Shown one piece after another: positions 56,936 through 64,000 of a stretch of 64,000 nucleotides of DNA. The notes under the pieces are model-generated. The model searched no databases and had not been told where the DNA came from. It saw nothing but the letters and a program-made list of their open reading frames with translations. This DNA is from Periconia sp. R9002 (lineage: Eukaryota > Ascomycota > Dothideomycetes > Pleosporales > Periconiaceae). The DNA is taken from the NCBI GenBank assembly GCA_023627715.1, contig JAMAHW010000089.1:1-64000 (forward strand). Direction: 5' to 3'. The translations under genes were made by a program, and so were the position numbers. Within the stretch, counting starts at the first letter, position 1, and each line of letters starts with the position of its first letter.

Positions 56936-58414
56936 TGGATGTAGGGTTTAATAAACAGGATGCTTAGGGATGACAGAGTCCTTGCTGATGTTGGTCATAT
57001 CACTGTTACGCTAACTCCCTACCTCGCATGGCTGTGGGAGGCATGTACTGTAGTGTCTGAGCAAAGTCATCATTTGAATATGTTTGAAACCTCTAGAATT
57101 CCATTTCTTTGACGTTCATCTGTAAATAGTTTTATTAGCTACTAGAATATAAACTTCGAAGACAATGTATCTGAAGTCGTGTCGAAACGCCTCTCTCGCC
57201 AACAAACTCCTCCCGGGCTTCCATGCACCAGCGACCCGGAGCCGCACTTCCGGAAGTTTCGTCACCGTGCGATGTGTCTAGCCCGTGAAAGACTCAAAAG
57301 CAGACAAGACAGGCAGAGCCCAAATCTCATCCTTTGAGAAGACTCGTCATTGGTGTATCGGTGCAACAAGAACTTGCTTTTGATGTGTACTTACGTACCT
57401 GCTGAGTGTCGTCGGTGTGTAAAGATCATGCCATGACGCGCACGTCGCACCAATTCTCATACTGCGAGCAGAGGACGGCGCAATCAATACCACCGAATCG
57501 ACAATGCTGACACGGCGAGGAAGTCAAAGCAAGCAGTCTGCCACTGTTTCCAACAAGCATGTCTTCGGTAGACGCGAAGCCTTGTTTTGCAGCAGACAAT
57601 CTCTCGGTTCACTCGGCGTCGAAATTGGAACCTGTTCACACTAACCATGTTTTTGATGCTCGAAAGCACCCGAGGTAGGTTGTGACATTGAGTTTGGTGA
57701 CATCTCTTATTTGCATGCTACAGAAGTAGTCTGAGTGTCGAGCTTGGCTGCCACACGTTGCACCTCGCCCAAGATCTGAAACGTCCACTGCCAGTTGCTT
57801 CTCACTGATGGATACCTATGTTGAATCGCGTGGGTTTTGCGGGAACTCCAGATGCTAATTTGGTACTGTGACCTGGGAAATTGATTCCCCGCCCGATTGG
57901 AGAGAGTCCCAATGCAAACGTTATCCCAAAATCATTTGAGCAGAACTATTCTGGCATTAGAGAGCTTGTTTATATGGCTGCCCAAAGGCTGGAAGGCAGG
58001 TGTATAAATAGAAGGTACTATACAGAGTAAAGCCAATGATCATTGATTCAGCGATTTCAATGAGGTGCGCCGCGTCTTCAAAAGGCTCTTCATTTTACTC
58101 CGCATAGAGGCCTCTGCCTACACGTCTGCCATCCAACCAGTGGACACCCATATAAACAAGTTCTTTAAGGGCATAATACCTCTGTTCGACATCCTGGACC
58201 AAGTCGAACGTGCGCGTGCGTCTATCGTTCGTACATATTTCGGCTCCGCCCCACGCTTGCACGGACGGACGGCCGCGCCCATGGTTCGGTTCGTCCAGGT
58301 TGCTCCACAGCACGAATCATGCTGTGAGGACGTTGGCCGGCCTGTCAGAGGCAAAAAACACGTAATTTAACAGAGCCATGGAAGCTCTTCCGTGACCACC
58401 TGCCCAATACCCAT
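56936..58414. other. Intergenic, nothing recognised
   Basis: No supported gene. A TATAAATA at 58003-58010 precedes only weak open frames (58060-58370), so its role is unclear. Confidence 0.45.
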
Positions 58415-58971
58415 TCAGCGCGGCAGCCCGTTCCCAGCACCGCCGTTGGCGCCTTGCGCACCACCTCCACCCCCACCACCAACTGTCGTTCTCGAGCTCG
58501 TAGTCCCAGCCCCGTGTCTCCTCCTCAACGCCAATCTCACAGGCTCGTCTCTCTGCGCCGTGGTCCTCGTCCCAGCAGAGCTCGCTCCTCCAGCAGCTCC
58601 ACCGGCACCAGTAGCACCTGTCCCTCCGCTCGTTTCCCCCATTCTCTCCCCAGGCGCCCGTCGTACTAGCTCATCGAGTCCAAAGTCCCGCCAGTTGATC
58701 TCTTTTTTTCCCTGCGTTGCGCGCTGGATACCGAAGGCGGCGTGCTGGTCTGGAACAACGTCGTCTTCGTCTTCAGGGTTGAGCGGCTGCAGATGCGGCG
58801 GAATGTAGATGTCTTCTGGTGGGAGCGCAGATGTAGACGGGCGTGTGAAATCCTCAATCAGGTCCGCATGGTGCGATTGGTGAAGGTGGAGGTAGGTAGC
58901 TGTGGAATCGCGCGTCTGCGATCATTAGTACGAGAGCGTGCGTGCAATTTCGGGAAGGATTCATTTACCAT
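58415..58971 (-). CDS. apc13: Anaphase-promoting complex subunit Apc13/Swm1
   Basis: Small subunit that stabilises the TPR lobe of the APC/C ubiquitin ligase. The ATG at 58971-58969 is followed at once by a GT donor; a 53-bp intron ends at CGCAG|ACGCG, and the second exon is 58915-58415, giving 167 aa. The protein reads MTRDSTATYLHLHQSHHADL, then the Apc13 signature YIPPHLQPLNPEDEDDVVPD and QHAAFGIQRATQGKKEINWR. A Gly-rich tail beyond residue 90 is poorly conserved. An unspliced ORF scan shows only pieces of this protein. Family assignment rests on the PPHLQP..PEDEDDVVPDQHAAFGIQR block. Confidence 0.85.
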
Positions 58972-59537
58972 GCTGACGAATTTCGTTGTCGGAGACCTTC
59001 TTCGCGTCTGAGAGCCAAGGTTTGACAGGTAGATTGAATTGATTGAGATTGTTGTTACTTCAAGCTGCGTACATGTAGGTACTCCGATACCCCGCGGAGT
59101 CACGGGCGCTAGCCAATCCAAGACTAGACTATCGATCCATTCACATCGACCAATACAGCTACATCTCAAATGCTGTTGATCGTTGCAGAGCAATATGATC
59201 GCTCGCGGTCTCCACACCGTTAATGGTCCACAGAAACGTCCTAGCTGTGAACGTACACACATGACGTATAATACATAGATTACAAGTTTTCCGAAGATGC
59301 CTTAGGCCCACGAAGACTTCGTATTCTGCTCAATGTCGTTAAGAGGATAACGAATAGTAATACCGAGGTAGTTAATATGTCACTCCACGGTTCAAATGTT
59401 TACTCAACACCATACATCTATATCGGCCCTACATAAAAACCTTATCGGCACCATATCTCTACACAATCCCAAAACCCATCCCAATCTTCCTCCCCATCCC
59501 CATCCCTATCCGCAAAACCCGCCTTACAAAACACACC
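58972..59537. promoter_or_regulatory. Divergent upstream region of apc13 and the GFA gene
   Basis: About 566 bp between opposing starts. It contains repeat R3 copy 2 (59193-59275). The last 100 bases before 59538 are C/A-rich leader. No TATA box is clear. Confidence 0.5.
59193..59275 (+). repeat. Dispersed repeat R3, copy 2
   Basis: Matches 36901-36984 over about 80 bp (TGATCGCTCGCGGT, GTCCACAGAAACG, then ACACACATGACGTA). Orientation is the same in the window. Confidence 0.55.
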
Positions 59538-60123
59538 ATGCCAGAAGGCCGCTGCAACTGCAAAAAGATAACAGTCACCGTTCCCACGCTTCCGAAACAT
59601 TCCGCTCTATGTTACTGGTAAAACTCCACTCAATCCAGCCTTATCATCGATAACAAACCGAACACATCATCTAAACACCACACAGCTCAAACTGTAAACG
59701 CTCAGGCTCCTCCGCCTTCAGCATTGTCCACTACCTCCCCGCCTCGGACGTCTCCATCCAGGACCCGCACGGCGTGCTGAAGAGCTATGAAGATAGCGAC
59801 ACAAGGAGCGGGAATGTTATTGTGAGGAAATTTTGTGGGGAGTGTGGGAGGTGCGTATTTCCTCTATTCTCTTTTTCGTTGGCTTTCTTTTGTTCTGTGT
59901 GTGTGTCTTTGCATGTTTTTTTTGTTTTATTTTTTGAAGAGAGAACGTTGCTGATGAGACTGACTTCATGCACAATAGTCCCGTCGTTACAGTCCCAAGT
60001 CCCAACGCAGACAAAGTGTTCGTAAAAGGAGGTCTCTTTGACGAGATACCAGACGTTGGAGATGAGTTTTTTGCGGATTGTAAACCTGGATGGTTGCACA
60101 CTACCACTCCCGGCACCTCATGA
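59538..60123 (+). CDS. GFA/CENP-V family zinc protein
   Basis: Member of the glutathione-dependent formaldehyde-activating (GFA, Mss4-like) family. Exons 59538-59617, 59686-59850 and 59979-60123 give 129 aa. Zinc ligands are visible: Cys6 and Cys8 (MPEGRCNCKK), Cys27 and Cys30 (CYCSNCKRSGSS), and Cys77 and Cys80 (KFCGECGSPV). The C-terminal FVKGGLFDEI is also typical of the fold. These small fungal members often have no proven formaldehyde activity, so the exact substrate is unknown. It lies tail to tail with the EthD-like gene, 100 bp apart. Confidence 0.88.
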
Positions 60124-60223
60124 TTTCCCTCCCGTCCTTCCGTCCCAAATCACCGGATATAAATGTATAGATCAATCAAGTATATACACGTTTCCCCCTC
60201 AAGATGAACACCGAGCATGAAAA

Positions 60224-60635
60224 CTATTCAAGAACCTTCCCCACAACAAGCACAGGCTCCCCATTCGTAACGGGCTTGACATCGTTTTGTATGATTCTCA
60301 TCCCTTCCTCGTCCTTCACCGCGTCCAACCATCCTTCTTCACTGTTGAACGTCATGGTAATCATGTACGCGTATTCGGAAGTTTCGTCTATGACGCATGT
60401 TGCGGTTCCTATATCTGCCGTTAATGCCCTTGGAGATCAATGCAAGGAGTGGTTCTTCGAGAAGATGGGGAGTGGTGAGGGAGAGCTTGGGAGTACCTTT
60501 GAGAAAACCGTATGGACCCCAGTGTTTGGCGACGAGCGGTATGTGTTTTTCGCGGAGGTAGGTTGTGTCGAAGATGAGGTCTGGTCTACGCTTGACGAGG
60601 AGGGTGATTATGATGCCGGGGTTTTTGGATGTCAT
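60224..60635 (-). CDS. EthD-domain-like small protein
   Basis: Exons on the minus strand 60635-60497 and 60414-60224 give 109 aa. The first exon has the EthD hallmark: GIIITLLVKRRPDLIFDTTY then LREKHIPLVAKHWGPYGFLK. The second reads DIGTATCVIDETSEYAYMIT to GEPVLVVGKVLE. EthD proteins are dimeric alpha+beta-barrel proteins linked to ether or polyketide-type chemistry; the role here is unknown. The 82-bp intron uses the donor GTACTC and an acceptor GGCAG; it is supported mainly because the frame on either side matches the family. Without it the ORF would read on in another frame, so an indel is the alternative. Confidence 0.7.
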
Positions 60636-62353
60636 TTTCGTTTGAAATTTGTCTTTATCGCTCTTGTAGAGATATATTACGAAAAGATATTTGATACTAT
60701 TTCCCAACACGCTTGCGAGTGCTGAGTCTGAAAAGCGAAGAGATGATTGATAATTGATGTTCTGTCCTACATATGTACGAACAGATCAATGTCGTTCTTA
60801 TATCCCTCAACAATGGAACAATAAAATCCGGTTTACCGCGTACGATGCCCGCATTTCACATTCTCCGTCTCTTCTATGCCGCCAAAGGGATATCGCTCGT
60901 AGTCTTTCACACTAACGCCTACGAAATCACCCGCTTCCGAGTGGAATTCCGCCGTTTAGTGGATATAGGGCCGTTGGGAGTCGCGGGTCTTTATCGTCGG
61001 ATTTGGCGCCATTGGGAATTCGGGATTTGAAGGTGGCCGATTTTACGTTATGTTTTGTTTGAGGATGGTGGCTATGAAAGGGAGTGTGTGGTGGATGGAT
61101 GTGGGTATGGGAGATAGTGCACTTACTTCACTAATGGATTGAATCTTGGAGATTGATAGGTACCAAAGTTGGCTCTGATGTATCAACTCCCAAATCGAAA
61201 CAGAAGTGCCTGACATTTCATCAGCATAATGGATGTATGAACGCACCCTTGCTCGCTCCCATTTCCACCTTTGCACACACCTTTTTGACATGGGTTTGGA
61301 CATCCTAGGTCGTACTCTGTTCTAGACACAATATCTACAACGATGAACACACCTTGGATTGGGACGGCTCCTATGAACTTGCTTATCTTTGAACCTCCTC
61401 GATTTGCCATTTCATCTTTCAATCTATTGCTTTGGAAGGTTTTCTTCTACTTTGACTTGATGTTGTTATATCTAGACCCACAATCAAAACCATACTACTA
61501 GCTACGCAGCCGTGACACAGGCTGCACATTCAACTTCACTCTGCAGCCTCGGTTGACTTGTCATGCACCAGTCCAACAACATACACGCACTGTAAAATTG
61601 AGCCCCTGCTCGTAAGAGAGAAAAAATGTAAAGAAAACTTTCCAAGTGAGTCACAGTACACCCACGCACGCATCTGGAAAACTAGTGGACGGACTCCCTA
61701 CAAGGCATCCTAGTCGCCTCGTTACAAGTGGGACGTGCGAAATGACTTGGATTATGCCCCTATTGCTTCGACCAATGTCGACCCACTACGTCCATGGCAT
61801 TTACTCAGGGTCTCCATGTCGCGTAGAATATCCATACCAGGAGATAAATGCTTGAAGATTGTACCACCTTCGAGTGGAAGAAGGTAACGAGCAGCATTTG
61901 CGAACTGACGAAAGCAGTGTACACCCGGTTTAGTACAGTTGCCATGTACTCAAATGTACAATCTCAACGAGAGAATCGAGAGTCATGGACAAATCGAACA
62001 GTGGATCTTTCCATCGGCTGGACATGCAAGAAGACCATCGGACACTATGGATCTACCAGCCCTACCACATGCCAACGATAGGCCCTGTCCCCACGACTAC
62101 TCGCCCTCAACATGGCCGCCTCATATGGATTTCACAAGGAAAGCAGCGCACCAAAGGATACCTACCCCACTGCAGTGATTTACATAACTGACCAGCTACA
62201 CCCACCCTTCCTTCGACTCCTTACGCGGACCATACCCGTCAATAATTCACACTCGCTTTTCTACAAACCCACGCTCGTTCATAACAGATCAATACTTACA
62301 TATAATAATACCGCACCATACATATCTAATACCACCCACAAACCAACCATCAC
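60636..62353. other. Intergenic, possible gene relics
   Basis: No intact gene. Short minus-strand stretches near 60860-60990 and 61780-61920 read like protein but contain stops or lack starts. See rejected items. Confidence 0.4.
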
Positions 62354-62830
62354 ATGGCCATATTCAGCAGCATGTCGCCCAAGAAAACCCCGGTCATGCA
62401 ACCCGCCTCGGACGCCGCCTCCTCCATCAAAGATGCCGAAGAGCCCAAACGCCCAGGCACAAGCGGCACCGAGCTCCTCCTCAAAACCAACCGCCGCGAC
62501 GCCTCAGCGCAATTCCTCGCCGCCCAGCGCGCCGAAAACGCATACAAAGCGCGCAAGAGGGCCGCTACGGCCCGTGAGCACCGCTCCGAGGCTCGCACCC
62601 ACTTCCACCAGAGCGTCTATCATTTGAAAGAGGGGGTGAAGAGCGTTGTGAATATGGTGAAGGCGATCCCGTGGATGATTCGCGAGAAGAAGGAGCGCAG
62701 GCAGGCCGATAACGAGAAGAAGGCTGTTGAGAAGTATATGGAGAAAAAGAAGAAGTTGGAGGAGAGGATCGCGAAGCAGGAGGCGCAGAGCGCGAAGGAG
62801 AAGGTTGAGGCGGCGGCTCCTGAGGCGTAG
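62354..62830 (+). CDS. Hypothetical charged coiled-coil protein
   Basis: Single exon, 158 aa, ATG 62354 (context CACATGGCC); a second ATG at 62372 (MSPKKTPV) is possible. The N-terminus is Ser/Thr/Pro-rich, and the rest is highly charged and helical. An amphipathic stretch (GVKSVVNMVKAIPWMIREKK) precedes a Lys/Glu coiled coil to the end. High GC at third positions supports coding. No family is recognised and no catalytic motif is present. Confidence 0.6.
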   Translation: MAIFSSMSPKKTPVMQPASDAASSIKDAEEPKRPGTSGTELLLKTNRRDASAQFLAAQRAENAYKARKRAATAREHRSEARTHFHQSVYHLKEGVKSVVNMVKAIPWMIREKKERRQADNEKKAVEKYMEKKKKLEERIAKQEAQSAKEKVEAAAPEA

Positions 62831-64000
62831 GATGGAGGGGAAGAGTAGGTTGTTGAGAAGGTGGAGATTGCTCATCATTTCTTTTTTTTTTCGTTTTGCT
62901 CTTTGCATTCTTTTCGTTTTTCCTTTTTTTCCTTTTCTTGTTCCATCGATTTCCATCGTTCATCCGCCCTTTACCGGCACAATTTCCTTGCGTTTCTTCT
63001 CTTTATCTTTTCCTTCTCAAACTCATCAGCTCTCGTTCCGTCACTCCTCAGGAGTAGACCCCACAATTTCCTATGTCCACATCCCATTCTCTCTTTTTTC
63101 CTTATTTTCCTTCTGCTCTAACCGCATCTACGAAGGGCGTTCAGTGCATGCGGGTTTCGCCTCCTACGTGGAAGAAAGAAAAAAAAAATCCCCAAGGGCG
63201 ACAACGAGCACAACCACACACACACTAGCTCTGAAACCAGTGCACATGTATATGCACTGTTTTGACGGAGCTTTCCTACGGCTGTTTGGTATTGCTTTTG
63301 TGTCTCTCTTCAGACCTTTTTCCGTCTTTCACGATTGAAATCGATACCCCTCACTTGACGACTTCTCATGATGTACGTTTCCTTCTGTTTATTTCAGTTT
63401 GCGTTTACAGTTAGTTTTGGGAGAGGGGGAAGTAGGGTGATGGTGCAGGTGGTTAGATTTTGTAGTATGTAGTAGTAGATTGGATAACTGCAGAGGCAGT
63501 GATTGATAGTAATTTTATCTCTATCGATGAAAGTTTTTCCCGAAGTATTTGCCTAATCTCAATACGTGACTGCACATCTATTAACTTCCAATCTTAGTTG
63601 CGATGTGGTTGCCTACAGAATGTGTTGTCACCAAGTCTGGTTAGTTCAAGCAACATCAGCATAGGGTTCCCAGATCAACACCTGGCTAGCTCGATATGTA
63701 CATAGGTACAGACCTCCAATAAAGATAAGCCCAAATCGCATCTCTAAGTTCTTATATGCAACTCTTTAGTTCGAACATTGCTGCGCAACTACATACACCT
63801 AGGCATCCAACTCCGCCTTGCGGCCGATCAAAATCGTGGCGCAGCTCTTTAAGCATTGATCGTTGATCTTACACATCTACATACCTAGGTACCTGCATTT
63901 GATACTTGTACATGCAACGTTACGATAAAAATAAAGCCACACACCTTCTAATCATATAGCTACATACGTATACATAAATATCCAGGCACCAGCGCACTCG
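62831..64000. other. Intergenic, right edge of window
   Basis: The first 250 bases are T/C-rich and probably carry the 3' end of the gene at 62354. CCTAGGTACC-type motifs occur near 63885. No gene is supported. Confidence 0.45.

Noticed and set aside
58060..58370. Small plus-strand ORF after a TATAAATA box
   Set aside because: The true ATG frame closes after 15 codons and the longer frame begins with GTG; no homology signal.
60860..61000. Minus-strand stretch reading MAPNPTIKTRDSQRPYIH, a stop, then VSVKDYERYPFGGIEE in the same frame
   Set aside because: Looks protein-like and may be a relic, but is too short, contains a stop and matches no family I know.
61780..61920. Minus-strand stretch including FRQFANAARYLLPLEGGTIF
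   Set aside because: No start, no splice signals and no recognised family; at best a gene fragment.
62727..63338. 203-codon plus-strand ORF overlapping the end of the 62354 gene
   Set aside because: Starts inside that gene in another frame and continues through a T-rich 3' region; Phe/Ser-rich by composition.

Overview
The window looks like a chromosomal segment of a filamentous ascomycete (Pezizomycotina). Seen directly: short GT-AG introns of about 50-80 bp with CTAAC/CTGAC-like branch points, a dispersed single 5S rRNA gene, and protein families typical of this group (HET domain, Zn2Cys6 regulator, PalH, class III chitinase, TRI12-type MFS remnant). Class Dothideomycetes is plausible, but that is an inference only. 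Gene models were rebuilt by hand by following reading frames across splice sites. Where an exon list is given, the exon lengths add up to a whole number of codons unless I say otherwise.

Layout. 1.5-3.4 kb: Golgi GDPase gda1 (-). 4.5-7.3 kb: two related small genes for single-membrane-segment proteins (the first apparently broken), a pair of diverged direct repeats and a Tc1/mariner-like MITE. 7.5-10.8 kb: a HET-domain gene and an orphan protein resembling the N-terminus of fungal NLRs. 12.1-17.2 kb: nucleoporin nup192 (-), divergent from the ATM-type kinase gene tel1 (17.8-27.1 kb, +, seven exons). 27.6-30.4 kb: cullin cul4 (-). 31.2-32.6 kb: a divergent pair of mitochondrial genes, glycine cleavage H protein (-) and ribosomal protein bS6m (+). 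32.6-38.6 kb: gene-poor, with a decayed MFS transporter and repeat fragments. 38.7-40.5 kb: Zn2Cys6 regulator. 41.3-42.7 kb: GH18 chitinase with one junction that does not keep frame. 45.6 kb: 5S rRNA (-). 46.3-48.0 kb: dcn1 (-) with a long intron that contains an ORF. 49.7-52.1 kb: sorting nexin mvp1 (-). 53.0-55.4 kb: pH sensor palH (-). 56.5 kb: F-box/LRR-like fragment. 58.4-59.0 kb: apc13 (-). 59.5-60.6 kb: GFA-family protein (+) and EthD-like protein (-), convergent. 62.4 kb: small charged coiled-coil protein (+).

How the genes fit together. Most are core housekeeping genes. Three belong to cullin/APC ubiquitin-ligase biology: cul4, the neddylation co-factor dcn1 and apc13. Two short divergent promoters stand out (nup192/tel1, and the two mitochondrial genes). 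The accessory parts (3.5-12 kb, 32.6-38.6 kb, 42.7-46 kb, 55.4-58.4 kb) hold repeats and broken genes.

I did not find a convincing new multi-gene system. The most interesting accessory features are the tandem membrane-protein pair inside repeats, the HET plus orphan NLR-like N-terminus neighbourhood, the ORF-bearing dcn1 intron, and three small repeat families.
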